Assembly (NCBI GenBank): GCA_964641715.1
Contig: CAZXMB010000007.1
Location: 1 to 31,211 of the forward strand
Direction of reading: 5' to 3'
DNA length: 31,211 nt
Origin: CAZXMB01 sp964641715
GTDB taxonomy: Bacteria > Desulfobacterota > BSN033 > UBA1163
The notes beneath the pieces were generated by a model, which ran no database searches, was not told the origin of the DNA, and worked only from the letters and a program-made list of their open reading frames with translations. Position numbers and translations under genes: made by a program. Shown in pieces: positions 20,048 through 28,500 of the stretch (the stretch's first letter is position 1; every line of letters starts with the position of its first letter).

Positions 20048-22721
20048 AGGCCCTTGCCTCCTCCTTCAACAGACAGCACTTCTTATATTTCTTACCGCTT
20101 CCGCAGGGACAGGGATCATTTCTGCCCACCTTCTTTCCTTCCCGCCGCACCGTCACCCCTTTCCCCTCCTCGGTCTTTCCGCCGCTCCTCTGTGAGGCCT
20201 CTGCTCCCCGGCTCATGACGAAGACCTGCTTCCGTTCCATCTTCATCTCTCTTGCCTCTTCTTCCCTGGCAATCTGGATGGCGAAGAGTTTCTGGATTGT
20301 ATCACCTTTAATCCTGTCTAACATCTCGAGGAACATCTGATAGGCCTCTTTCTGGTATTCAATGAGAGGGTCTTTCTGGCCATACCCCCTCAGACCAATC
20401 CCCTCCTTTAACTGATCGATGGCGAGGAGGTGGTCTTTCCAGTGGTAGTCAATGGACTGAAGCATCAAGACCTTCTCCAGGTATCGGAGAGTGGTCTCTC
20501 CGGACTCCTCCTCTTTCTTCAGGTAGACCTTCCTGGCATCCTCAAAGATCATTTCTTTCAGCCGTGCTTGATTCAAACCATTTTCTTCCAACGAAGGGGG
20601 AGCCCACCGAAAGGAGAACTGCTGGTAAATCGCATCCTGAAGCCCTTTCCAGTCCCAGTCCGCCGGGTCTTTCTTTTCATCGGTATAGAGGTCAATCATT
20701 CCCTCCGTCTGTTCCTCAACCATTTCCAGGACCGATTCTTTGAGGTCCTCACCTCCCAGCACCTCTCTTCTCTGAGAATAGATGACCTCTCTCTGCTGAT
20801 TCATCACATTATCGTATTCCAGAAGATGTTTCCGGATCTCAAAATTATGAGCCTCCACCCTTCTCTGGGCATTCTCGATCGCCTTGCTGACCAGGCGATG
20901 TTCAATGGGCTGATCCTCCTCGATCCCCAGACGACCCATGATGTTGGAGATCCTCTCCGAACCAAAAATCCTCAGCAGGTCATCCTCCAGGGAGAGGTAG
21001 AATCGGGAAGAACCGGGGTCACCCTGTCTTCCGGACCTCCCCCTTAACTGGTTATCGATGCGCCTGGCCTCATGCCTTTCTGTTCCTAAGACATGGAGGC
21101 CACCCGGTTCGACCACCTTCTCCTTCTCTTTCCGGACAATTCCGAGGGCCTTTTCATAAGCCTTCTTCTTCACCTCCTCATCGGATGGGTCTTCGACAAA
21201 GGTCCGTGCCAGGAATTTGGGATTTCCCCCGAGAAGGATATCCGTCCCCCTTCCGGCCATATTGGTTGAGATGGTGACCGCCCCTGCCCTTCCTGCCTGG
21301 GCAATGATCTCAGCCTCCTGTTCATGATGCTTTGCATTGAGGACATTGTGCGGGATCCCCCGCTTCTTGAGCATCAGACTCAATCGCTCCGATTTCTCGA
21401 TGGAGATGGTCCCCACGAGAACCGGGCGGCCCATCTGATGGAGTTCTTCGATCTCCCTGACGACCGCGCGAAACTTCTCGTTCTCCGTTTTGTAGATGAC
21501 ATCGGGATGATTGGTCCGGATTAAGGGCATATTGGTAGGGATCACCATCACATCCAGATTGTAAATTTTTCGAAACTCTGCGGCCTCGGTGTCCGCGGTT
21601 CCGGTCATTCCTGCCAATTTTTTGAACATCCGAAAATAATTCTGAAAGGTGATGGTGGCCAGCGTCTGATTCTCATTTTCGATCTTCACATTCTCCTTGG
21701 CCTCCACCGCCTGATGAAGCCCATCGCTCCATCTTCTCCCCGGCATGAGTCTGCCGGTAAATTCATCAACAATGATCACCTGCCCTTCCTTCACGACATA
21801 GTCCACATCCCTTTTAAAAAGGGTATGGGCCCGCAAGGCCTGGTTGACATGATGGAGGGTCTCGATATTTCTGGGATCGTAAAGATTCTCCGTATGGATC
21901 AACTTCTCCACATGGGCCACTCCCTCCTCTGTCAAAAAGGCTGTATGGCTCTTCTCCTCCACCTGATAATCCTTTCCCTCCTTCAGGGAAGGGATGATAC
22001 GATTGATCTTGTAGTATTTATCTGTGGATTCCTCAGTAGGACCGGAGATGATGAGAGGGGTTCGGGCTTCATCAATCAGGATGCTATCCACCTCATCCAC
22101 GATCGCATAGTTCAGTTCCCTCTGGACATAATCCTCAATAGAAAATTTCATATTGTCCCGCAGGTAATCAAACCCGAATTCGTTATTTGTCCCGTAGGTG
22201 ATATCACAGCGGTAGGCCGCCTTTCGTTCCTGATCATTTAACTCATGGACGATCACCCCAACTGAAAGGCCGAGAAATCGGTAGATCTCTCCCATCCAAT
22301 CCCTATCCCTTTTGGCCAGATAGTCATTGACCGTGACGATATGGACCCCTTTCCCGGAAAGGGCATTGAGATAGGCGGGCAAAGTCGCTACCAGGGTTTT
22401 CCCTTCTCCGGTGGCCATTTCAGCAATCTTGCCTTCATGGAGGACAATGCCACCGATCAACTGGACATCATAATGCCTCTCCCCGAGCGTCCTCTTCCCT
22501 GCCTCCCTGACCACGGCAAAGGCCTCTGGGAGAATCTCATCCAATGTCTCTCCCTGTTCCAATCGTTCCTTGAATTCACCGGTCTTTGCCCTGAGCTGGT
22601 CATCGCTGAGGGGTTGGATTTTTGACTCCAATCCATTGATTTTCTGGACGATCGGTTGAATTCTTTTAAGTTCCCTCTCGTTCTTGCTTCCAACGATCTT
22701 CTTTAATAACGAACCAAGCAT
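20046..22721 (-). CDS. secA: SecA, preprotein translocase ATPase
   Basis: SecA drives secretory proteins through SecYEG with ATP. From the ATG at 22721 it is 891 residues, normal for the family. It shows HYDVQLIGGIVLHEGKIAEM and Walker A MATGEGKT (102-109), then DEVDSILIDEARTPL (209-223) for Walker B and the preprotein cross-linking region start. GAVTISTNMAGRGTDILLGG lies in the second motor domain, and the C-terminal zinc-binding SEC-C motif is RNDPCPCGSGKKYKKCC. I preferred the internal Met (MLGSLLKKIVGSKNERELKR) because this is the standard N-terminus and AGGAGA lies upstream; the frame is open to 22757. It precedes argJ in transcription order, an arrangement I associate with Deltaproteobacteria. 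Confidence 0.97.
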   Translation of the reverse strand: MLGSLLKKIVGSKNERELKRIQPIVQKINGLESKIQPLSDDQLRAKTGEFKERLEQGETLDEILPEAFAVVREAGKRTLGERHYDVQLIGGIVLHEGKIAEMATGEGKTLVATLPAYLNALSGKGVHIVTVNDYLAKRDRDWMGEIYRFLGLSVGVIVHELNDQERKAAYRCDITYGTNNEFGFDYLRDNMKFSIEDYVQRELNYAIVDEVDSILIDEARTPLIISGPTEESTDKYYKINRIIPSLKEGKDYQVEEKSHTAFLTEEGVAHVEKLIHTENLYDPRNIETLHHVNQALRAHTLFKRDVDYVVKEGQVIIVDEFTGRLMPGRRWSDGLHQAVEAKENVKIENENQTLATITFQNYFRMFKKLAGMTGTADTEAAEFRKIYNLDVMVIPTNMPLIRTNHPDVIYKTENEKFRAVVREIEELHQMGRPVLVGTISIEKSERLSLMLKKRGIPHNVLNAKHHEQEAEIIAQAGRAGAVTISTNMAGRGTDILLGGNPKFLARTFVEDPSDEEVKKKAYEKALGIVRKEKEKVVEPGGLHVLGTERHEARRIDNQLRGRSGRQGDPGSSRFYLSLEDDLLRIFGSERISNIMGRLGIEEDQPIEHRLVSKAIENAQRRVEAHNFEIRKHLLEYDNVMNQQREVIYSQRREVLGGEDLKESVLEMVEEQTEGMIDLYTDEKKDPADWDWKGLQDAIYQQFSFRWAPPSLEENGLNQARLKEMIFEDARKVYLKKEEESGETTLRYLEKVLMLQSIDYHWKDHLLAIDQLKEGIGLRGYGQKDPLIEYQKEAYQMFLEMLDRIKGDTIQKLFAIQIAREEEAREMKMERKQVFVMSRGAEASQRSGGKTEEGKGVTVRREGKKVGRNDPCPCGSGKKYKKCCLLKEEARA

Positions 22722-22792
22722 TGGATTCTTGTCTCCTGAAAGTTTTTTAATTACCAAAAATTATATAACGGATGAGAATCGGTTTCAACTTA

Positions 22793-22833
22793 CAAAATAA
22801 AAGGCCCGATTAAGGGTTTCTCAACCGGGCCTT
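22793..22833 (-). terminator. Rho-independent terminator after the M23 peptidase gene
   Basis: On the minus strand the stem AAGGCCCGGTT / AATCGGGCCTT (one mismatch) with an 11-base loop is followed by TTATTTTG. It separates the M23 gene from secA, which therefore needs its own promoter in 22722-22792. Confidence 0.75.
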
Positions 22834-22858
22834 CATCTAATACCTAGGGAACCGTTCA

Positions 22859-23767
22859 TCAGTTCAGAATATATCTTATTGGATTGACCGGTATCCCGTG
22901 GAGCCTGACCTCATAGTGGAGGTGAGGCCCTGTCGTCTTTCCACTGGTCCCCACCTCGGCAACCCTGTCTCCCCTCCTCACCTTCTGCCCCACTTTAACC
23001 AAAACCTTATTGAGATGGCTGTAACGGGTCGTCATCCCAAATCCGTGAGAGATCACCAGTAGCCGCCCATGGGCCACATCACTGCCGATATCAGAAACGA
23101 ACCCATCCGCAGGGGCTATAATCACAGTCCCTGCCCGATTCGAGATGTCGATTCCTTCGTGCATCTGGTTCAACCCTGTGAATGGATTCGTCCGAAATCC
23201 AAAACCTGATGTCACCCATCCCAAGACTGGCCAGATCGACGGGGTTTGAGCCAGCATGTCCTTCTTTGTCTGAAGAAGTGTCTCGAGTTCAGCAAGGCTC
23301 GCCTCACGGGAAGTTGCCTCCGACTCGAGTCGTTCAATATCCCCTTTCATTTGACGAACCAGTCCCTTTTCATCCTTCTCCCCTCTTAATTGGTCTCGGA
23401 TATCCGAAGGAGAAGGACCACCCATTCCCATAAATGGAGTGGTCTCCTGACCCTTTTCAAGATTAGCGATGATTCTGATCCTCCTGTCGAATTCCTTCAA
23501 CTTTGAGATCTGTTTCTCCAAATCCTCTATCTTTGATGAGAAGAAATGGAGCTGTGATTTTTGGGTCTGCGTCTCCTTCTGTAACCGTGATACTTCAAAG
23601 GCTTTCTTCTTTACCTGGATATAGTCACAAAAGAAGAAAGTCGCCGAGAGGAGAGCAAAGCCTGAAAGATAAAGGATAATCTTAAAGGTCTTCTTTCGAA
23701 TCTTAAGGTGCCTTGTTTTGGAAGTTTTGTGACCGAAAATAAGGATATTGATATATTCTTTATCCAA
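22859..23767 (-). CDS. Membrane-anchored M23 (LytM) peptidase with coiled coil
   Basis: The 302-residue protein has a short cytoplasmic N-terminus, one membrane segment (ILYLSGFALLSATFFFCDYI, about residues 31-50), a long coiled coil (EVSRLQKETQTQKSQLHFFS, then KIEDLEKQISKLKEFDRRIR) and a C-terminal LytM/M23 domain. The zinc ligands are present as HEGIDISNRAG (H-x3-D) and HLHYE (H-x-H). It is expected to cut peptidoglycan cross-links or activate other hydrolases in the periplasm. The start is a TTG with GAGGAGG 6-7 bases upstream. It has its own promoter and a terminator before secA. Confidence 0.92.
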   Translation of the reverse strand: MDKEYINILIFGHKTSKTRHLKIRKKTFKIILYLSGFALLSATFFFCDYIQVKKKAFEVSRLQKETQTQKSQLHFFSSKIEDLEKQISKLKEFDRRIRIIANLEKGQETTPFMGMGGPSPSDIRDQLRGEKDEKGLVRQMKGDIERLESEATSREASLAELETLLQTKKDMLAQTPSIWPVLGWVTSGFGFRTNPFTGLNQMHEGIDISNRAGTVIIAPADGFVSDIGSDVAHGRLLVISHGFGMTTRYSHLNKVLVKVGQKVRRGDRVAEVGTSGKTTGPHLHYEVRLHGIPVNPIRYILN

Positions 23768-23824
23768 AAGACCCCTCCTCGTTCACCCCTGGCAGGGTAT
23801 GGAAAAGCTTTAAATAAGGGTTTT

Positions 23825-23854
23825 TAAATACCAAACTTTTATCTCTTCTGTCAA
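23825..23854 (-). promoter_or_regulatory. Promoter of the M23 peptidase gene
   Basis: On the minus strand TTGACA (23854-23849) and TATTTA (23830-23825) are 18 bases apart, about 60 bases before the TTG start. The 23860-23987 DNA upstream is extremely AT-rich, as in an UP element. No terminator for pmbA is visible in this 220-base gap. Confidence 0.55.
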
Positions 23855-23987
23855 GTCTTTTTTTGCCTTAAAACTTACGAATTTTCTTTAAAAAATCATA
23901 TTTTTAGATCAATTATAAATTAGCTATATTTCATATTTTTAATACTTAAATATAATATTTTACTTTAAATTGATTTATAAATCCTTT

Positions 23988-25361
23988 TTAATTTCCACTA
24001 ATTTCTAAGCTCTCTATTAATAAGCTCGGCGACCCGATCTTACCAAAAAATCTGAGGTCCTCACCTATCCCTTTCACCCTTTTAAAGAGCTGAAAGAGAT
24101 TCCCGGCAATGGCAATCCCTTTAACTGGATGAACTTTTTCTCCACCCTCGACCCATTGACCCGAACAGCCCAAGGAAAAGTCTCCTGAGATGGGATCTAC
24201 CGTATGGACACCCATCACCTCCTCCACGACCAATCCCTTTTGAACCTCTTTTAATAATGATTGAAAGGTTGCCTTTCCGGGCGTGATGAAGAAATTTGAA
24301 GTCCCCAATCCCGGAGGAAATTTGATACCCAAGCGCCTGCTGTTTCCCGTTGATTCCGTGCGGGCTTCTTTCGACAAGAGGTTCTCCCGGTTTGCCCAAA
24401 ATCGATCATAAAGGTACCCTGACACCTCTCCCTCAACAACCAGTGGAGTCCTTTGACTGGGCATCCCTTCTCCATCAATGGGAAGGGTGGATACCCCTTT
24501 TGGGAAAAGACCGTCATCGAGAATGGAGAGGAGAGGGGAAAAGAATCGCTCGCCCCTTTTCCCCATCAATGGAGATTTCCCTTTTAGAACCTGCTCGGCG
24601 GAGAAAGAATGGGCGAGGAGGGATAAAAATTCCGAGGCCACATAACGATCGAGGATGACCGGAAAGGTTCCGGAAGATATCCTCCTTCCACCCAGTCTTT
24701 CCAGCGCCTTTCTTCCAGCCGCCTCTCCCACTCTTCTTACGTCAAGGTCACTGAAAAAATGGCTGGAGTCAAAATCCCACCCTACCTCGGACTCTCCCGA
24801 TCTCTCTGCCACGGCCATTACGTTGATGGAGGTCAGGGTCGTGTCGTATGAAAAATAAAGTCCATTCGAATTGATGAGCGTGATGTGTGAGATCTCTTCT
24901 TGATAGGAAGCCTTCCTCACCTTTTTGACTCTATCAGGATCTACGGATCGAGTCACCTCTTCCAGTAATTTCGCCTTCCCAATCTTCTCCCCTTCGGTGA
25001 CCCTCTCCAGCGATCCATCAAAAATGGGGAGGTTCTGAGGAAGATCTCCAAGAACAGGGGCAAAGTCAAAACAGGGATCGGGGGAGGTGACCTCAGCACT
25101 GGCAATGGCATCTTGAACCTTTTCTTCAAGTTCAGTCGGGGAGAGAATAGGAGAGGTGGTGTATGAAAAACCGATCCTCTCACTTTTTAAAACCCTAATG
25201 GCGAGGCCCCAGGACCGGGAAGCCTCAAGGGTATCCACTTTCGCGTTTTTTGATTCCACCTCAAAATGGGAGGATTCCTCAAGGTAAACCTCATAGCCAT
25301 CCACAGGCTTCTTTCTGAGAATCGTCAGGGCTTGATCAATGACCTTGTCAACATTTTCCAT
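23988..25361 (-). CDS. pmbA: PmbA/TldE-type metalloprotease-related protein
   Basis: The 457-residue protein matches PmbA (TldE), partner of TldD. Typical segments are DGYEVYLEESSHFEVESKNA, VDTLEASRSWGLAIRVLKSE, RIGFSYTT, then FPVILDRYVASEFLSLLAHS and the C-terminal GVHTVDPISGDFSLGCSGQW, EGGEKVHPVKGIAIAGNLF. It lacks the HExxxH motif of TldD, which is expected because PmbA is the non-catalytic subunit. TldD/PmbA degrade or mature small peptides, as shown for CcdA and microcin B17 in E. coli. No TldD gene is in the window. The ATG has only a weak ribosome-binding site. Confidence 0.93.
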   Translation of the reverse strand: MENVDKVIDQALTILRKKPVDGYEVYLEESSHFEVESKNAKVDTLEASRSWGLAIRVLKSERIGFSYTTSPILSPTELEEKVQDAIASAEVTSPDPCFDFAPVLGDLPQNLPIFDGSLERVTEGEKIGKAKLLEEVTRSVDPDRVKKVRKASYQEEISHITLINSNGLYFSYDTTLTSINVMAVAERSGESEVGWDFDSSHFFSDLDVRRVGEAAGRKALERLGGRRISSGTFPVILDRYVASEFLSLLAHSFSAEQVLKGKSPLMGKRGERFFSPLLSILDDGLFPKGVSTLPIDGEGMPSQRTPLVVEGEVSGYLYDRFWANRENLLSKEARTESTGNSRRLGIKFPPGLGTSNFFITPGKATFQSLLKEVQKGLVVEEVMGVHTVDPISGDFSLGCSGQWVEGGEKVHPVKGIAIAGNLFQLFKRVKGIGEDLRFFGKIGSPSLLIESLEISGN

Positions 25362-25459
25362 ATCTTAATGATACACTGTTCATCGTTCATCGTTTAACGT
25401 TCATTGTCTCTAAATGAAACCGGCCTCTTTGCCCTTACCTTTTATACCTTTGTTCCAAA

Positions 25460-26491
25460 TTACCATCGGATCAGACTGCTGGCCCAGGTCAGCCCGCCAC
25501 CGAATCCGGTGAGGATGATATAATCCCCCTTTTTGATGGACCCGTTTCGAACAGCCTCATCCAGGGCAATCGGGATGGTGGCTGAAGAGATGTTCCCATA
25601 CTTCTCAATGGTAAGATAAACCTTTTCAAAAGGGACATTGAGGCGCTTGGCCATCTGCTGAAGAATCCGGAGATTGGCCTGATGGGGGATGATCCATTTC
25701 ACATCATTCAGAGAGATACCGTTCGATGAGGCTGCCTCCTCCGCAGCCTCTGCAAATCGTTTCACGGCAACCCGGACCGATTCGCTGGCCCTGATCATCT
25801 TCAGTGTATGGAGTTTTTTATCCACACTCTCATAGCTGATGGGGGTGGTCTTTGACCCTCCCCCTGGAAGAAGAAGATTATCTCCATTGGCCCCATCCGT
25901 ATGAATGTGAACGGACAGGAGTTCGGGGACCTCCTTCCCCTGATGTTTAAGGGGTTCCCCGCCTGAAGCGGAATCGTAGCCCCGAAGAATGGCCACCCCT
26001 GCCCCATCTCCCCAGAGGATACAGCTTTCCCGGTCCGTCCAGTCGAGGGTGCGGCTCATGATCTCAACTGAGGCGACCAGAACGGTTTTATAAACTCCTG
26101 CTCTCAGATAGGCCTCAGCCACCGAGAGACCGAAGACGAAGCCGCAACAGGCGGCTGTCACATCAAAGGAAACCGCTCCTTCGGCTCCTAACTTTGCTTC
26201 CAGCCAGTTTGCTCCCGAAGGGCAAGCTGTATCAGGGGTCATTGTGGTCATCACAATGAGATTCAACTCCTCTTTCGAGATCCCTGCCATCTCCATTGCC
26301 CGCAGGGAGGCTTCTTTTGCAAGGTCTGAGGCATTGATATGGGGAGCGGCAATCCTCCGCTCCTTGATCCCTGTTCTCTTATAGATCCACTCATCGCTGG
26401 TATTTAAGACCTTCTCCAGGTCGAAATTGGTAAGAACCCTCTCCGGGAGAAAGGAACCCGTTCCCAGTATTCCAATTCTCTTACCGTTCAT
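25460..26491 (-). CDS. fabH: FabH, beta-ketoacyl-ACP synthase III
   Basis: FabH condenses acetyl-CoA (or another starter) with malonyl-ACP to begin fatty acid synthesis in the cytoplasm. The 343-residue protein shows TSDEWIYKRTGIKERRI, the active-site region DVTAACCGFVFGLSVAEAYL (Cys115), WIIPHQANLRIL with the catalytic His, and EKYGNISSATIPIAL with the Asn. A second Cys follows the catalytic one (ACCG), where many enzymes have ACSG. The ATG at 26491 has AAGGAG 6 bases upstream and overlaps the end of alr by 11 bases, so the two are co-translated. Confidence 0.96.
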   Translation of the reverse strand: MNGKRIGILGTGSFLPERVLTNFDLEKVLNTSDEWIYKRTGIKERRIAAPHINASDLAKEASLRAMEMAGISKEELNLIVMTTMTPDTACPSGANWLEAKLGAEGAVSFDVTAACCGFVFGLSVAEAYLRAGVYKTVLVASVEIMSRTLDWTDRESCILWGDGAGVAILRGYDSASGGEPLKHQGKEVPELLSVHIHTDGANGDNLLLPGGGSKTTPISYESVDKKLHTLKMIRASESVRVAVKRFAEAAEEAASSNGISLNDVKWIIPHQANLRILQQMAKRLNVPFEKVYLTIEKYGNISSATIPIALDEAVRNGSIKKGDYIILTGFGGGLTWASSLIRW

Positions 26492-27650
26492 CAAAATCTC
26501 CTTCAGGTGGACTTTTATAAATTCTCGGGACCCTCTTTCCGATTAAACAGAGGACTTCGTAAGGAATAGAGCCGATCTTCGCTGCGATCTCATCAGCGGT
26601 CACCCGCTCCCGGCCCTGCTTCCCGATTAATATCACTTCATCTCCAACGGATACCTTCGGGATATCGGTCACATCCGCCATGGTAAAATCCATACAGACC
26701 CTTCCCACTACAGGAGCCCTCCTCCCCCTGACCAAGACCTCACCCCGGTTGGAGAGTTGGCGGCTATAGCCGTCCGCATATCCGATGGGAAGGGTTGCGA
26801 TGAGGCTTTCCCGCTCTGTGATAAACGTCCCGCCATAACTGATCCTTGTCCCGGCTGGAACGGACTTTAGAAAATGGATACGGGTCTTGAGCGTCATGAC
26901 CGGCTTGAGCTCAATGATGCTCTGGAATCTCAGAGAGGGATACGAGCCGTAGAGCATGATCCCCGGCCTGACCAGATTCCCCGAATAGGAAGGAAAGGCG
27001 GTAAGTGTGGCACTGCTGGCCATATGAAAATATTGATCCGTTATCCCCCTCTCCTTGATCATCGCTCTCGCTTCCTGAAACTTCTTCCATTGTTCTGCGG
27101 TATAAGTCTCCTCTCCGTCTGCCATGGAAAAGTGTGAGAGCACTCCCTCTATCTCGATCCGGGGATGGTTCTTCAGCTCTTTTAAAAAATCGGGCAAGAG
27201 CCCCATGGGGACTCCCAGTCTTCCCATGCCCGTGTCCACCTTTAAATGGACTCTCACCTTTCTTTTTCGTCTCTCTGCCTCCTTCGATATTCTTTTTAAG
27301 GACTCTTTTTCAAAGACCACCGGAGTGAGCCGGTATCTCAAGACCTGTTCCGACTCTTTTTCATAAATTCCACCGAGGATGAGGATGGGAATCTTCACTC
27401 CTCCCCGCCTCAGTTCCACCCCCTCCTCCGAAATTGCAACGCCAAGATAGTCCACCCCCAATCTCTCCAGTTGAAGGGAGATGGGAAGGGCCCCATGGCC
27501 ATAGGCATCTGCTTTCACCGCGGCCAGCATCCTGACACCCTTCGGAATTCTTTTTCTGAGTTGGCGATAATTAAAGGCGAGAGCACTCAAATCGATTTCT
27601 GCAACGGTGGGTCTTCCGGAGAGAGTGGATTGGATCATAAGGGGCACCAT
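26481..27650 (-). CDS. alr: Alanine racemase
   Basis: Alr interconverts L- and D-alanine for peptidoglycan synthesis using pyridoxal phosphate. The 389-residue protein has PTVAEIDLSALAFNYRQLRK and the PLP lysine in AVKADAYGHG (Lys46). It continues with KVDTGMGRLG, GVLSHFSMAD, VRPGIMLYG and the opposite-face catalytic Tyr region in RISYGGTF; GYADGYSR and GRVCMDFTMADVTD follow. Length and motifs are normal. The start is uncertain between ATGs at 27650 and 27638; neither has a clear Shine-Dalgarno. It lies 101 bases after the ArgA-like gene and overlaps fabH. Confidence 0.96.
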   Translation of the reverse strand: MVPLMIQSTLSGRPTVAEIDLSALAFNYRQLRKRIPKGVRMLAAVKADAYGHGALPISLQLERLGVDYLGVAISEEGVELRRGGVKIPILILGGIYEKESEQVLRYRLTPVVFEKESLKRISKEAERRKRKVRVHLKVDTGMGRLGVPMGLLPDFLKELKNHPRIEIEGVLSHFSMADGEETYTAEQWKKFQEARAMIKERGITDQYFHMASSATLTAFPSYSGNLVRPGIMLYGSYPSLRFQSIIELKPVMTLKTRIHFLKSVPAGTRISYGGTFITERESLIATLPIGYADGYSRQLSNRGEVLVRGRRAPVVGRVCMDFTMADVTDIPKVSVGDEVILIGKQGRERVTADEIAAKIGSIPYEVLCLIGKRVPRIYKSPPEGDFDER

Positions 27651-27751
27651 CGGATAAAAAAATTTTTAACATCAAACATCCTTAAAAGTCAATTGAACCA
27701 GGCTTCCTGTATCAGAATATCTTTATCCCGTATTCCGCATCCCGGGTTGGA

Positions 27752-28204
27752 TTAATCGATCTCCCTGACCATTGCGACCTCATCGCAATCAGGGAATTTG
27801 ACACATTTCAAACAGTCGGTCCAGATCTTGTGAGGAAGGGCTGTCTTATCCACTTCCTTAAAACCCAGCTCATTAAAAAATTCGGGTTGATAGGTGAGGG
27901 CAAAGACCCTCTTCACCCCCAAACTTTTCGCTTCATCCAGACAGGCCTTCACCAACCTTGCCCCAATTCCTTTTCTCCGGGCATCCTCCTCAACGGCCAG
28001 GGACCGGATCTCTCCCAAGTCCTCCCAGCAGATGTGAAGGGCACAGATCCCGACCACTTTTCGATTACGGATAAAGATGAAAAAATCTCGAAGATGATCA
28101 TAAAGCTCGCTGAGGGACCGCGGGAGAATATCCCCCCGTGTCGAATAGAGTCTAATCAACCGCTGTATCTCCTTCACATCTTTCAGTTTCGCTTTTCGGA
28201 TCAT
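27752..28204 (-). CDS. GNAT N-acetyltransferase, short ArgA-like (N-acetylglutamate synthase type)
   Basis: The 150-residue protein is a single GNAT domain: MIRKAKLKDVKEIQRLIRLY, then ILPRSLSELYDHLRDFFIFI, CALHICWEDLGEIRSLAVEE, the acetyl-CoA-binding loop DARRKGIGARLV (R/Q-x-x-G-x-G/A), and FALTYQPEFFNELGFKEVDK. LPHKIWTDCLKCVKFPDCDE follows at the C-terminus. This pattern, including the Cys-rich CLKCVKFPDC tail, matches the stand-alone short N-acetylglutamate synthases found where ArgJ is also present; the assignment is from family memory. GGGAG lies 7 bases before the ATG. It would prime the acetyl cycle completed by ArgJ, encoded later in the window. Confidence 0.85.
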   Translation of the reverse strand: MIRKAKLKDVKEIQRLIRLYSTRGDILPRSLSELYDHLRDFFIFIRNRKVVGICALHICWEDLGEIRSLAVEEDARRKGIGARLVKACLDEAKSLGVKRVFALTYQPEFFNELGFKEVDKTALPHKIWTDCLKCVKFPDCDEVAMVREID

Positions 28205-28221
28205 CTAACCACTCCCTTGTT

Positions 28222-28488
28222 AAATCCGAAATTCGAATATCGGACAAAGCCTCCCGAAGGGATCAATCCGAAACAAATACGAAATTCCAATTTCCCAATG
28301 AGTAATGCCTCACTCAATCGGGGTAGGGGCGACTTCAGTCACCCTTTAGAAAGGCCCCGATTAAATCGGGACCCTACCCATTTCCTCCCCGCTTCAGTTA
28401 GGCATTACCCCAATGATCTAAAGTTTATTGATTGTTTGTTTTGAATTTTCTATTTTGGTCATTCGATATTGTTTCGAATTTCGGATTT
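28222..28488. repeat. Hairpin-type dispersed repeat interrupted by another inverted-repeat element
   Basis: The left arm AAATCCGAAATTCGAATATC (28222-28241) is partly complementary to the right arm near 28461-28488 (ATTCGATATTGTTTCGAATT, then TCGGATTT). Between them lies a unit bounded by GTAATGCCTcACT (28302-28314) and AGTTAGGCATTAC (28396-28408), with inner words GGGTAGGG and CCCTACCC. It therefore reads as one repeat nested in another. There is no gene between 28205 and 28500. Confidence 0.6.
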
Positions 28489-28500
28489 TATGCTTCGAAA

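Noticed and set aside
20430..22241. Long plus-strand ORFs opposite secA
   Set aside because: They are antisense shadows of a strongly conserved gene and show no protein-like motifs.
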